Below are positions 45,548-55,147 of a stretch of 64,000 bases of DNA, one piece after another. Position numbers and translations under genes: made by a program. The notes beneath the pieces are model-generated. The model saw nothing but the letters and a program-made list of their open reading frames with translations, was not told where the DNA came from and searched no databases. Each line of letters starts with the position of its first letter. Position 1 is the stretch's first letter. Source of the stretch: Shewanella pneumatophori (lineage in GTDB: Bacteria > Pseudomonadota > Gammaproteobacteria > Enterobacterales > Shewanellaceae); the NCBI RefSeq assembly GCF_023283895.1, contig NZ_JAKILB010000001.1, positions 248,001-312,000 on the forward strand, written 5' to 3'.

Positions 45548-45904
45548 ATGGAAACGGGTGAAAAAATTAGGCGTCAGGTGATGGGTACTGACTTTGTTGA
45601 GCGTGCAGTACAAAACGCTAATGAGTTTACTCAACCTATGCAGGATTATATTAATTGTCATGGCTGGGGCGCGACTTGGCACCGAGACAGTATCGATTTA
45701 AAAATGCGTAGCTTGGTCACTATTGCTATGTTGGCAGCATTAAAATCCCCGGAAGAGTTAAAGGGCCATGTTCGCGGCGCGCTAAGAAATGGAGCCTCGG
45801 TAGCGGAGATCCAGGAAGTGTTATTGCATAGCGCTGTATATTGTGGCGCACCAGCAGCACAGCTGGCATTTAGAGCGGCAAGTGAAGTGATTGGCTCTGA
45901 CTGA
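45548..45904 (+). CDS. Carboxymuconolactone decarboxylase (CMD) family protein
   Basis: A 118-residue all-helical CMD-fold protein, close in size and text to PcaC-type gamma-carboxymuconolactone decarboxylases: SLVTIAMLAALKSPEELKGH, then GASVAEIQEVLLHSAVYCGAPAA. It has HSAVYCG, where AhpD-like members carry CxxC, so it is not an AhpD peroxidase. In its own operon position after thiolase it may share the carbon-use programme, but no other protocatechuate genes are present. The role is unknown. Confidence 0.8.
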   Translation: METGEKIRRQVMGTDFVERAVQNANEFTQPMQDYINCHGWGATWHRDSIDLKMRSLVTIAMLAALKSPEELKGHVRGALRNGASVAEIQEVLLHSAVYCGAPAAQLAFRAASEVIGSD

Positions 45905-46125
45905 CGCTCTGGTGTTTTTGGCTTGAATTGTACGCAAGTCGAGCGTCAAGGTAAGCCACTTTTATCGATTACGTTTCATCAATGACTTTTTGTGTTTTAA
46001 AACTGCTTATTACCCACCGTTATCATTAGTTATCTCTTAACTACCTCTAAAGACCCATACCCAAGTTTAATCCGTTTCCTTAGGTTCGTTTTGGTGTCTA
46101 TTTTTTAAGCGATAGGTGAAAATAA

Positions 46126-48303
46126 ATGAAATGGATAAACCAAGTACCTCAACTATGTCTGCTCATCGTGTTAGGTCTAAGTTCAAGCTTTGCTTATGGC
46201 GGCAGTTGGCAGCAAAACGTTTCAATTGGTGGATTTAATAAAGTTCACATCTATACACCTGATAGTGATTCGCAAATAGGTCAGGGCAAGTCGCTGCTTA
46301 TTGTGCTTCATGGCTGTGTGCAGCCCATTAATAACTATTTAACCGCAAACCTTGAGCAAGCTGCTGAAGCGCACGGCGTGGTAATCGCTGTGCCAGATGC
46401 AATGAATAAAGCCGGCTATAGCTGCTGGTCATACTGGCAAGGGAGTATCAATAGATCTTCTGCAGATTATAAAAACCTGATCAACTTAGCGAATACCATG
46501 AGTGGCGATAGCCAACGTAATATTGACCCCAAGCAGGTGTATATAGCAGGGCTCTCGTCTGGTGCTGCGATGGCAGCGCAAACAGCGTGTGTCGCACCTG
46601 ATGTTTTTGCCGGAGTTGCACCCAGTGCTGGGCCTACAATAGGCACAAGCTCTAATGGGGCTATTACGACTTGTGAGTCTGTTGCGGCATCTACCTTCAA
46701 GTCACGTTGTGAAGGCTATGCTGGCAGTTATAAGAGTCACTTTTCTAGCCAGATTGCGGTAATCGGCCATGGCACAGCCGATACAACGGTGAATACTTGT
46801 TATAACCAACAAAATGCAAATGGTTTTGCCTTGGTATATGGAGCAAATCAGCAAGTGGGCAGCCGTGTAGTGAGCGATGGTGTGGGGCAAACTGCACAAG
46901 AGCATCTGTGGAGTGATAATCGTGTCAGTATGCTTTGGTTTGAAGGGCTTGATCACTCTTGGTCTGGTGGTGCGGGTGCATCTGGCGATTATGTTGCATC
47001 TGATAGCATTAATTTTGCCCAATATCTTGGTCAGTTCTTTACTGATAATAATTTAAGAGTCGATAGAAACTCTGGGCCTGCGTTAAGTGATCTTACAGCC
47101 ATTGAGTCCAATGGTGGGTTATTAGTGTCTGGGAGGGCAACTGATGCAGAGGGCTCAGTTGAACGTGTTGAGCTTACTATTTATCGCTTAGGCTCCGGCG
47201 TTAGCGAACTGGTAGAAACATTGACGAGTCAGGTTTCCACTATAGATGGCAGTTTTAGCAAAAGCAGCAGTGCGTTAGTTGATGGTCTTTACTCAATAAC
47301 AGCTATTGCCTTTGATAATGAAGCCAAAGCCGGAGATGAATTAACTATTACGGCCAGAGTGGGCGCTGTACCTGAGCCAACAGCGCCTCAGTTAAGTGGC
47401 ATTAGCGCGGCGATTTCGGGCCAGTGCGCCACAATCTCTGGGGTCGCAGTTGATATAAACCTAGATTTAACCTCTGTAACGGTGAGTTTTGATAATGGTA
47501 ACCAAGTTAATGCCAGTATTGTTGATTCCGCTAGCGGTTATCGGTATTCGGCTGAGGCCTGTGATTTACCGGGTGGCAGTCAAATCGCTAATGTTATCGC
47601 AACAGATGCAACGGCATTATCTAGTCATGATAGTGTGTCATTTATTGTCGACGCTGGTGTGACTGGTGACTATAACCTGCATATCAATCAAGGGCATATC
47701 AGTTGGGGCGTTGGCTATTCTGCATGTTACCTTGCATTTGGTACGGCCGATTTTACTATGCGTGAATACCCATCTGGTACTAATCAATGCCAATGGGTCG
47801 CTGACGGGGATACCAGCTGCGCAGGCCCTGTACAAGCTTGTGTTGGCGGCGGGGCGGGAACGCCTGATAGTGATAATGACGGCATTAACGATGACCTAGA
47901 TAATTGCCCGAATATGGCTAATAGCGACCAATTGGATAACGATGCAGATGGAATTGGCAATGTATGTGACTCAACGCCTGACGGTGAAATTGTTGATAGC
48001 GATGGTGATGGTATTAGCGATGACCAAGATAATTGCCCGAATATAGCCAATAGCGACCAATTGGATAACGATGCTGATGGGATTGGCAATGTATGTGACT
48101 CAACGCCAGATGGTGATAGTTTTCAATGCAGTGAATCCACGGCCAGTAATTATGCCCATGTGCAAGCTGGGCGCGCCACGACAAATGGCACATATGCTTT
48201 CGCATTGGGTTCTGGTACAAATATGGGGCTTTACAATGTGTTCTATTCAACAACGCTTGCCCAAACTAGCAGTAATTATTTTATGGTGGGAAGCTGCCCC
48301 TAG
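46126..48303 (+). CDS. Secreted polyhydroxybutyrate depolymerase with thrombospondin type 3 repeats
   Basis: An extracellular esterase that should cut PHB polymer into oligomers. It has a signal peptide (cleavage near AYGG), an esterase domain with oxyanion region LIVLHGC and lipase box GLSSG (YIAGLSSGAAMA, near residue 145), Asp in GHGTADTTVN and His in GLDHSWSGG. After it come immunoglobulin-like linker regions, a domain with CYLAFGTADFTM, two calcium-binding thrombospondin type 3 repeats (DSDNDGINDDLDNCPN, repeated), and a C-terminal substrate-binding-like domain (LYNVFYSTTLAQT). At 725 residues this is large for the family. It stands alone, with a strong terminator after it. Substrate is inferred from domain order and the flanking 3-hydroxybutyrate genes. 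Confidence 0.88.
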   Translation: MKWINQVPQLCLLIVLGLSSSFAYGGSWQQNVSIGGFNKVHIYTPDSDSQIGQGKSLLIVLHGCVQPINNYLTANLEQAAEAHGVVIAVPDAMNKAGYSCWSYWQGSINRSSADYKNLINLANTMSGDSQRNIDPKQVYIAGLSSGAAMAAQTACVAPDVFAGVAPSAGPTIGTSSNGAITTCESVAASTFKSRCEGYAGSYKSHFSSQIAVIGHGTADTTVNTCYNQQNANGFALVYGANQQVGSRVVSDGVGQTAQEHLWSDNRVSMLWFEGLDHSWSGGAGASGDYVASDSINFAQYLGQFFTDNNLRVDRNSGPALSDLTAIESNGGLLVSGRATDAEGSVERVELTIYRLGSGVSELVETLTSQVSTIDGSFSKSSSALVDGLYSITAIAFDNEAKAGDELTITARVGAVPEPTAPQLSGISAAISGQCATISGVAVDINLDLTSVTVSFDNGNQVNASIVDSASGYRYSAEACDLPGGSQIANVIATDATALSSHDSVSFIVDAGVTGDYNLHINQGHISWGVGYSACYLAFGTADFTMREYPSGTNQCQWVADGDTSCAGPVQACVGGGAGTPDSDNDGINDDLDNCPNMANSDQLDNDADGIGNVCDSTPDGEIVDSDGDGISDDQDNCPNIANSDQLDNDADGIGNVCDSTPDGDSFQCSESTASNYAHVQAGRATTNGTYAFALGSGTNMGLYNVFYSTTLAQTSSNYFMVGSCP
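47866..48118 (+). repeat. 129-bp tandem duplication in the depolymerase gene
   Basis: Two near-identical copies with a 129-bp period (47866-47994 and 47995-48118) each encode one thrombospondin type 3 calcium-binding repeat of 43 residues. The high DNA identity points to recent duplication or gene conversion. Confidence 0.9.
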
Positions 48304-48356
48304 TTAAAAGCCGCTTTGATTAATCGGTGCAAATAGGCTTAAGTCTATGTGTTCGC

Positions 48357-48390
48357 AAAAGCCAGCAATATAAGCTGGCTTTTCTATTTT
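48357..48390 (+). terminator. Strong terminator after the PHB depolymerase gene
   Basis: AAAAGCCAGC (48357-48366) pairs with GCTGGCTTTT (48374-48383) around a 7-base loop, then CTATTTTT. Confidence 0.9.
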
Positions 48391-48810
48391 TAGTAAAACT
48401 AGACGCTTAGATTGCTAATTGAATCCTCTCATCAAATGCTTTTCTGTCGCTATAAGACTAGGTTTGCACCAAGCTTAGCAATCAAGCTAATGCTTCTAAG
48501 CTAATACCACCAGCTTAGTGCACTTGTAGAATGTAATTATTAGTCGCTTAAAGGCTGTATTGATAGAGGGTTATGGTAAGCAATTTACTCAATTTGGCTA
48601 GTAAATCACAGGGCAGTTACGTGTTTTCTAATGGGGAAATAATCAGACTTGTTTGGGGCCTATATCAAGCTTGTTTTCAGGCTTATTGTCAGGCGAGGAA
48701 AGAAGGCTAAGAAGGGCAAACAGTGAAAGGCGCAAAAGTCGATATTATTGACTGTATTTCTTATGTGTTTGATTTTAAGGGTAAATGTTTTTATGGAAGA
48801 TGTTCTAATA

Positions 48811-48857
48811 AAAAGTGCCTTTATATAAAGTATTTGTATAAGGTTATATAAAGGCAC
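48811..48857 (-). terminator. Terminator of the MFS-esterase operon
   Basis: GTGCCTTTATATAA (48815-48828) pairs exactly with 48844-48857, a 14-bp stem and 15-base loop. On the minus strand it ends in TTTTTA, about 75 bases beyond the esterase stop. Confidence 0.85.
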
Positions 48858-48931
48858 TGCTGATATTGAGGAACTAACTGGCTGACTCTTTAAGTTAATA
48901 ACTTTAAGCATATTACTTTAAATAAATTACT

Positions 48932-49906
48932 TTAAGTCAATTCAAGCATAAAGTCCGCTATTTGTTGGTAGGTTTGTTGGCATTCCTCTTTTACCAGATC
49001 TTGCAGCAACATATAGGCATGAATTAGCCCGTCAAACTGGTGATGGCTGACCTTAACACCTGCTTCGTGAAGCGCGTGAGCGTAGGCGAGACCTTCATCC
49101 CGCAGCGGGTCGCAGCCTGCTGTAAAGATTAATGTTTCAGGCATCTTGTTTGAAAAGGGACCATAAAGGGGTGAGGCTTGTTTGATAACTTGCAGCTCGG
49201 ATTCATCAGTTGAATCGACATTTTCATTGGTGTTGAGCGAAAAATACTGCTGAAAATACCAACGGATTTTATCTTGCTCCAATAAAAATCCACAGCCGTT
49301 GCTCTGTATTGATGGGCTACTCATGGTGTAATCGACACTTGGGTAGATCAAAATCTGTTTATCTATCTTTATATCGCTATTTTTTAAGCTATTCATGCTC
49401 AGTGTCGTACAAATAGCGCCGCCAGCGCTATCACCCATAATGGTGACAGTATCATTATGAGCGACGCCTTTAAGCAGTTTTTTGTAATTGATTAAGGCAT
49501 GTTGGCAATCATGAATACCAGCCGGATAGGGATGTTCTGGCGCTAACCGATACTCGACACAAATAACCACGCAGCGGGCTGTTTTGGCTAACTGCCTGCT
49601 GATTGGGTCATATAGCTCAACACTGCCGCACATATGGCCGCCCCCATGAAAGTGCAGCAGTACTGACAAGGGTTCATTTGGCGCTGGGCTATAGGCTCGC
49701 ACCGCAAGCTCTCGGCCTTCAAAGTCTAAACATCTATCTTCAACAAAGGCGAGTTCCGGCGCTTCACTCATAAAGGCGGCGAGTTTGTCTAGGTTGCCGC
49801 GTATCAATGCAGGCGTCCATTCAACCTTGTTACGCTTAGCCTCTGCTAAAGCGTTATTGGCCTGAGTTAGAAAGTCTTCAAGTTTAGGGGATATTATGCC
49901 TCGCAT
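48932..49906 (-). CDS. Alpha/beta hydrolase, hormone-sensitive-lipase family (possible 3-hydroxybutyrate oligomer esterase)
   Basis: A cytoplasmic esterase with no signal peptide. The HSL-family features are intact: oxyanion HFHGGGHMCGS near residue 88, nucleophile GDSAGGA near 160, aspartate in GCDPLRDEG and histidine in LIHAYM. The start overlaps the MFS stop by 13 bases, so transporter and hydrolase are coupled: the carrier may import a short ester that the hydrolase then cleaves. In a PHB context, dimers or trimers of 3-hydroxybutyrate are the simplest guess, but a generic acyl esterase is equally allowed by sequence. AAGGAG precedes the ATG. Confidence 0.85.
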   Translation of the reverse strand: MRGIISPKLEDFLTQANNALAEAKRNKVEWTPALIRGNLDKLAAFMSEAPELAFVEDRCLDFEGRELAVRAYSPAPNEPLSVLLHFHGGGHMCGSVELYDPISRQLAKTARCVVICVEYRLAPEHPYPAGIHDCQHALINYKKLLKGVAHNDTVTIMGDSAGGAICTTLSMNSLKNSDIKIDKQILIYPSVDYTMSSPSIQSNGCGFLLEQDKIRWYFQQYFSLNTNENVDSTDESELQVIKQASPLYGPFSNKMPETLIFTAGCDPLRDEGLAYAHALHEAGVKVSHHQFDGLIHAYMLLQDLVKEECQQTYQQIADFMLELT

Positions 49907-51078
49907 GGTTTGAGCTCCTTAGCTTTACCTGTTTCTGGTAAAAGGTAACTGCCAATAAAAAAGGTGGTACTAATAAGGGTGATTAGGACGAAAGAGGCAG
50001 AGTAGTCGCCGCCATTGATATCGACTAATTTGCCAAAGACCCAAAGCACTATGGTTGAGAACAGGTAGCTGATGGAGTAGAACAGGCTAAACACCACCGT
50101 TATTTTTTGTCCTGTCATATTGGGGATTTCATGGGGCAGTGTTACCAATGCAGTGACAGGGAAGAAGATAAAGAAGCCTAATACGATGGCGGATAGGGTT
50201 TGAATCCAGGCATCGGTACTAAATGACAAACCAAATATGGTTAAGGTGATGATAACCCCTGAAAACCGAATAACAGGCAACCTAAGCGGTTTACGCTTGC
50301 TGTAGAGTATGCCTGCGATTGTGCCCAATATACCAAAGCCAATAACCCACTTACTTTGACTAATGCCTGCTTTGGGGTAGAAGGTAAATAAGCAAATATA
50401 GAAAGATAAAAGACCTGAGTAGGTAAACCCATAGGCCCAGTTGAACTTATCTTTTAAACCATCAATATAGCTGTAATGAGCTGTGTCGGCAGTCCTTTGC
50501 TGGTTTGATGATGTTTCAGTTTCAAATTTTACCAATAACCATGCTATGGCTAAGAGCAAACTTGAGAGGGAAAACAGGGTTAAACTTGCTTTCCAGCCAC
50601 CTGTCAGCTGATTAATATCGGCCATAAACCACAAAATGATGGCGGTTCCTACATTAAAAGCGACGGCATTGAGACCGTTTACCACGGGGCGTTCTTCAGG
50701 CGTAAACCACTGCATCACAATAGGGTTGAAGTAGACAATCATAAACGCGCCGCCTAGCCCCATCAAAAATCGACTGATCAACAAGAGTTCATAATTAGGG
50801 GAAAAGGGCGTCATTAAGCCTGAGACAATTAATAAGCTGGCGATCAAAAAGGCATATTTGACACCGAACTTAATGGTTATCAAGGCTGCACCAAAGGTGC
50901 CGACGATTTTGGCTAACGTCACGGCGCCACTAATAAAACTGGCTGATGCCAGACTGTCGATCTGCATGGAAGCCATGATCTGATCCATGCTTGCTGTGCC
51001 GCCGACCCAAGCCATGGCAAACAAAACATAGCTAAAGAAAACGAGGGATTCAACGAGGTATTTATTGGTTATTTTCAT
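49894..51078 (-). CDS. MFS transporter
   Basis: A 12-helix major facilitator protein of about 394 residues, with the loop 2-3 region FGVKYAFLIAS and the NPIVMQWFTPEERP stretch seen in nitrate/nitrite-porter-like and sugar-acid carriers. I prefer the ATG at 51078 to a TTG 15 bases upstream. It is first in an operon with the HSL-type esterase and divergent from the symporter-kinase gene, with two perfect palindromes between. The cargo is probably a small carboxylate such as 3-hydroxybutyrate or its oligomers; this is from context only. Confidence 0.82.
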   Translation of the reverse strand: MKITNKYLVESLVFFSYVLFAMAWVGGTASMDQIMASMQIDSLASASFISGAVTLAKIVGTFGAALITIKFGVKYAFLIASLLIVSGLMTPFSPNYELLLISRFLMGLGGAFMIVYFNPIVMQWFTPEERPVVNGLNAVAFNVGTAIILWFMADINQLTGGWKASLTLFSLSSLLLAIAWLLVKFETETSSNQQRTADTAHYSYIDGLKDKFNWAYGFTYSGLLSFYICLFTFYPKAGISQSKWVIGFGILGTIAGILYSKRKPLRLPVIRFSGVIITLTIFGLSFSTDAWIQTLSAIVLGFFIFFPVTALVTLPHEIPNMTGQKITVVFSLFYSISYLFSTIVLWVFGKLVDINGGDYSASFVLITLISTTFFIGSYLLPETGKAKELKPCEA

Positions 51079-51153
51079 AGAGTCTAGCTTCAAATCTTAT
51101 GTGAATACTGAGACTTAGGTTATCTGATGGTTAGCGATAAAGAAGTACTACCT

Positions 51154-51213
51154 TAGTGCACTACATAGGTCGACTCATCGTGTTATGCTGGATTTATCAG
51201 TTGGTTACCAACT
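51154..51213. promoter_or_regulatory. Two perfect palindromes in the MFS / kinase divergent promoter region
   Basis: TAGTGCACTA is a 10-bp palindrome at 51154-51163. AGTTGGTTACCAACT is a 15-bp palindrome at 51199-51213. Their spacing and position suit operators for one or two regulators of the divergent genes; a LuxR-type response regulator is encoded about 4 kb away. The binder is not known. Confidence 0.55.
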
Positions 51214-51293
51214 TGTGTTTACTTTTTTGGGGCTTGGGCTTAGGTTGGCGAAGATAGATCAGATAAAAGGAGTAAGTGCGTGAAGGAGAGACA

Positions 51294-54200
51294 GTGTTAG
51301 CTTGGTTGTCATTGGATACTTGGTTGATCACCTTTATTTCTATCGCCTATTTGGGGTTGTTGTTTGTGGTGGCGCAGTGGGGGCAAGATCAGGCAAAAAG
51401 CCAGTGGCTGAGCCAGCCTTGGATTTATAGTTTATCTCTGGGTGTGAGCTGCACCTCTTGGGCCTTTTACGGCACGGTAGGGCAAGCCGCAACGACTGGG
51501 GCTTGGCTTGCACCTATCTATATAGGCTCTATCTGTTGCTTAGTATTTGCATGGCCGATGTTAATGCGGATCCTTAAGATAATTAAGGAGCAGAACCTCA
51601 CCTCTATTGCCGATTTTATCGCTTGTCGATATGACAGATCGCCGCAAATCGCCGCCACAATTGCCATAGTCTCTATGCTAGGGACTATTCCTTATATCGC
51701 CCTGCAACTTAGAGCGATTAGTACAAGTTTTGATTTGCTCACAGGTACCTTTCAGTCTGGTATTAGCACTGCCTTTGTGGTGACCTTAGTGTTAATCGTT
51801 TTCAGCATTTGGTTTGGTACTCGGCAAATTGCTGCCAGTAAGCAAAATCAGGGTTTAGTGTTCGCTATTGCATTTAGCTCTGTGGTTAAGTTATTTGCTT
51901 TGACTGCTGTGGGCATTTTTGCCACCTTTTTTATTTTTGATGGTTTTGGCGATCTATTATCGCAAAAAGAGCATTTAAAACCGGCGACAGATAGCGGCTC
52001 AATTTACTTTGTATTGATACAAGTGGTTCTTGGTGCGATAACCATCTTTATTCTGCCCCAAGAGTTTCACATGATGATGATTGAAAATCATCACGAAAAG
52101 GAGCTTAAGGCTGCACGCTGGCTATTTCCGCTTTACCTGATTTTAATCAATGTGTTTGTTTTGCCTATCGCCATCGCAGGCCAGTTAACCTTCCCAGGCG
52201 GCAGTGTTGCTGCCGATACTTATGTGTTGACCATTCCTCTGTTTTACCAACAAGCTTGGTTGGGGATTTTAGTTTATGTGGGTGGGTTAGCGGCTGCGAC
52301 AGCTATGGTCATTGTGGCAGCGATTGTACTGAGCACAATGATCTCTACTGAGATATTAACGCCGTTATTACTGCGTCACCCCCACTTTAACGCCAAACAG
52401 ACACCTCAGCTTGCTGGTGCGCTACTTAACTTAAGGCGCGTATCCATTGCTGCTATCTTGCTCTTTGCATTTGCTTTTGACCGTTACATCGACGAGCAAA
52501 GTCATCTAGCCAGTATTGGCTTATTATCATTTGTACTGCTTTCTCAGTTTGCGCCCGCGGCCGTCGGCGCCTTGTTTTGGCGACAAGCGACTTCCAACGG
52601 TGCGCTAATTGGTTTGATTGCTGGCACGTTTTTCTGGCTTTATACCTTGTTGCTGCCTTCTATTTTCGCTGACACTAACTGGGTGTTATACGGCCCATTT
52701 GAAATAAGTTGGTTGGTTCCGACCAGTTTGTTTGGGCTGAGTTGGCTCGATCCTGTCACTCACGGTGTGTTTTACAGTTTGTCGGCTAATTTAGCCTGTT
52801 ATGTACTCATTTCGTTACTCTCTCGTCGCAGCGTTGGCGAGTCTATTCAGGCTGAGCTATTTTTAAACCGCTCCCAGAGTCAGTTTGAACGTAACTTGAG
52901 CGTGAACGATCTCTATAGTTTATTGCATCGATTTATCGATAAACAGGAAGCCGATAGCTTGTTGGCATTTGCTAAGACTATGCATGAGAATGAGTCGGAT
53001 AGAAGTGGTAAGCTGGTGGAATATACCCGCTTAAAGCTATCTGGCGTATTGGGCTCGGCCTCGACTCGTATGGTGATGAAAGCGGCTTCATTTTCGCAAA
53101 AGGTACCGCTTGAAGATGTGGTGAGCATTGTTGATGAAGCCACTCAGATTTTTGAGTTTAATCGTGAGCTATTGCAATCTGGCGTGGAGAATATCGAGCA
53201 GGGGATCAGTGTGGTTGATGCTGATATGCGCCTTGTTGCATGGAATCAACGCTATATTGAGCTACTTGAGTACCCAGAGAATTTTGTTAAAGCCGGGATC
53301 CCTATCGAGGAGTTGATCCGTTTTAATATAGATCGCGGGGTGATAACTGGCGATGAAGCGAGCTATTTAGTTGAGCGACGGATTGAACATATGCGCTCGG
53401 GCAATGGTCATTATTATCAACGCACCTTGCCCAATGGCATAGTGCTAGAGATCCGCGGTCAAGCTATGCCAGGTGGTGGTTTTGTCAGTACCTTTTCTGA
53501 TATTACTGCGCATATCAAGGCGGAAAAGGCGTTGCAACTGGCTAATGAAACATTAGAAAAGCGGGTAGAAAGTCGCACCCATGAGTTAGCGATGGCAAAG
53601 GCAGAAGCAGAAGCTGCGAATAGCTCTAAAACCCGATTTTTAGCTGCAGCAAGCCATGATCTAATGCAACCCTTCAATGCGCTAACCTTGTTTACCGATA
53701 TGCTAAAGCAAAGGGTTAAATCGACAGAATTAACTGAGTTAGCGGATCATATTGAGGACTCGCTCAATGTGGTGGAGAACTTGCTTTCTGATTTAGTTGA
53801 GATCTCAAGACTCGATGGCAACTCGCAGAAAGTTGAGTGTAGTGACTTTGCTATTGATGAGCTGCTATCGACACTGACTAATGAATTCAATGTGTTATCC
53901 AATCAAGCTAACATCGATTTTAGCTACCAGTTCTCTAGCTGCTTTGTTCAAACCGATCAACGCATGTTAAGGCGAGTGATCCAAAACTTTTTATCTAATG
54001 CATTTCACTACTCGCCCGCTGGCGGATACGAGCATGAGCACACAAGCAATGAAGTCGGTTTACAGAACACTGCCCTACAGTGTGGTTCAAAAAACCGTAG
54101 TTTTAGTCCTAAGGTCGTTTTAGGTGTTAGACGCCTTAAACAGAGTATTTTAATTCAAGTGTGGGATAACGGGCCTGGAATTCCAGAAGATAAGCAGCAA

Positions 54201-54848
54201 ACGATATTTGGTGAGTTTGCACGTTTAGAGCAGACACGTGAGGTGCCGGGCTTAGGTCTTGGTTTAGCGATTTCAGATAGAATTGCAAAGTTACTGAATC
54301 TAAAGATCTCCTTAAATTCCGTTATAGGTAAGGGCACTTGCTTTGCTATTGAAGTGCCTAGAATTGCAAAGCAGAAACACCGCAGCAATGTTGTTAGCTT
54401 TCCAAGTGATGAAAGCCAAACCAGCAGGGCACAATTTGATATTAGCGTATTGGTGATAGATAACGATGAGCTGATGCTAAAAGCCATTTCTAGCCAGCTA
54501 AGTGACTGGGGTTGTCATGTTCTTGCCGCTAAAGATGAAGCAAGTGCACGTGAATTGTTAGATGCGCAATTAACACTTAATGCTGGAAAGCCGAGGGAAG
54601 CGGGTACACAAGTGCCAAAATTGATCATTGCTGATTACCATCTAGATGATGAGCAAAACGGCGTCGATTTAAGTCAGAGATTGCTTGCCAGCCATAGCGG
54701 CTTTGTATCACAACCACCGAGCTGTGTTATCTGCTCTGCGGATCCCTCTGAGCAAGTGCGGCAGCATACCACCGTAGCGGGTTATGCATTTGTACGTAAA
54801 CCAGTAAAGGCAATTGCGCTTAAAAAGATAATTAAAAAGTTGTTATAA
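51294..54848 (+). CDS. Hybrid histidine kinase fused to a sodium/solute symporter domain (CbrA/CrbS-like)
   Basis: A 1184-residue sensor kinase. Residues 1 to about 490 form a 12-13-helix sodium:solute-symporter domain. A PAS domain follows (about 630-740: GISVVDADMRLVAWNQRYIE), then HisKA with the phospho-accepting histidine in AAASHDLMQPFNAL, HATPase (QNFLSNAFHY, VWDNGPGIPE, GLGLGLAISD) and a C-terminal receiver (IADYHLD). Kinases of this build control carbon or acetate use. I chose the GTG at 51294, with AAGGAG 5 bases upstream, over a GTG six codons earlier. It is divergent from the MFS-esterase operon; the response regulator gene downstream on the opposite strand is its likely partner. 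Confidence 0.92.
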   Translation: MLAWLSLDTWLITFISIAYLGLLFVVAQWGQDQAKSQWLSQPWIYSLSLGVSCTSWAFYGTVGQAATTGAWLAPIYIGSICCLVFAWPMLMRILKIIKEQNLTSIADFIACRYDRSPQIAATIAIVSMLGTIPYIALQLRAISTSFDLLTGTFQSGISTAFVVTLVLIVFSIWFGTRQIAASKQNQGLVFAIAFSSVVKLFALTAVGIFATFFIFDGFGDLLSQKEHLKPATDSGSIYFVLIQVVLGAITIFILPQEFHMMMIENHHEKELKAARWLFPLYLILINVFVLPIAIAGQLTFPGGSVAADTYVLTIPLFYQQAWLGILVYVGGLAAATAMVIVAAIVLSTMISTEILTPLLLRHPHFNAKQTPQLAGALLNLRRVSIAAILLFAFAFDRYIDEQSHLASIGLLSFVLLSQFAPAAVGALFWRQATSNGALIGLIAGTFFWLYTLLLPSIFADTNWVLYGPFEISWLVPTSLFGLSWLDPVTHGVFYSLSANLACYVLISLLSRRSVGESIQAELFLNRSQSQFERNLSVNDLYSLLHRFIDKQEADSLLAFAKTMHENESDRSGKLVEYTRLKLSGVLGSASTRMVMKAASFSQKVPLEDVVSIVDEATQIFEFNRELLQSGVENIEQGISVVDADMRLVAWNQRYIELLEYPENFVKAGIPIEELIRFNIDRGVITGDEASYLVERRIEHMRSGNGHYYQRTLPNGIVLEIRGQAMPGGGFVSTFSDITAHIKAEKALQLANETLEKRVESRTHELAMAKAEAEAANSSKTRFLAAASHDLMQPFNALTLFTDMLKQRVKSTELTELADHIEDSLNVVENLLSDLVEISRLDGNSQKVECSDFAIDELLSTLTNEFNVLSNQANIDFSYQFSSCFVQTDQRMLRRVIQNFLSNAFHYSPAGGYEHEHTSNEVGLQNTALQCGSKNRSFSPKVVLGVRRLKQSILIQVWDNGPGIPEDKQQTIFGEFARLEQTREVPGLGLGLAISDRIAKLLNLKISLNSVIGKGTCFAIEVPRIAKQKHRSNVVSFPSDESQTSRAQFDISVLVIDNDELMLKAISSQLSDWGCHVLAAKDEASARELLDAQLTLNAGKPREAGTQVPKLIIADYHLDDEQNGVDLSQRLLASHSGFVSQPPSCVICSADPSEQVRQHTTVAGYAFVRKPVKAIALKKIIKKLL

Positions 54849-55147
54849 CCTGACATGACAGTGATATAAGTCTTACATGGAGTAGTGCATATTCAGCCCC
54901 TTGCCGTTATAGCTTAAGGCTTCTGGCGGCCTGAATCATTAGTCGTGGTGGTTTCGCTATAAACCTGCGCGAATAACTTAAGTAACCAATCTATGTTATT
55001 GGAAAGGGCATATTTAGGTTGAGTGTATACAGGGGGCTAAGCGTTTTGCGCGAGCATTTGCCCTCGCGCCTAACGGGCGGGGGCAAGATGCGATGAAGTT
55101 AGCATGTTTAGATAGCAACCTCTGTCAGTAGTCGAAGTGCTAAGATG
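54849..55147. other. Intergenic gap between the kinase and response-regulator genes
   Basis: About 300 bases between converging genes. A GC-rich inverted repeat, GCGCGAG/CTCGCGC (55048-55054 and 55063-55069), may act as a terminator, though no T-tract follows. No ORF is seen. Confidence 0.45.

Larger units (their letters stand above)
48304..48931. other. Intergenic region between converging depolymerase and esterase genes
   Basis: About 630 bases with no gene I can support. It holds one terminator at each end (listed separately). A short frame on the minus strand near the right end overlaps a terminator and has no codon bias, so I left it out. Confidence 0.6.

Noticed and set aside
45548-45904. 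AhpD-type peroxidase
   Set aside because: The CxxC pair of AhpD is missing (HSAVYCG only); PcaC-like size and text fit better.
48660-48911. 83-codon minus-strand frame in the gap after the depolymerase
   Set aside because: It overlaps a strong terminator stem and shows no ribosome-binding site or family likeness.
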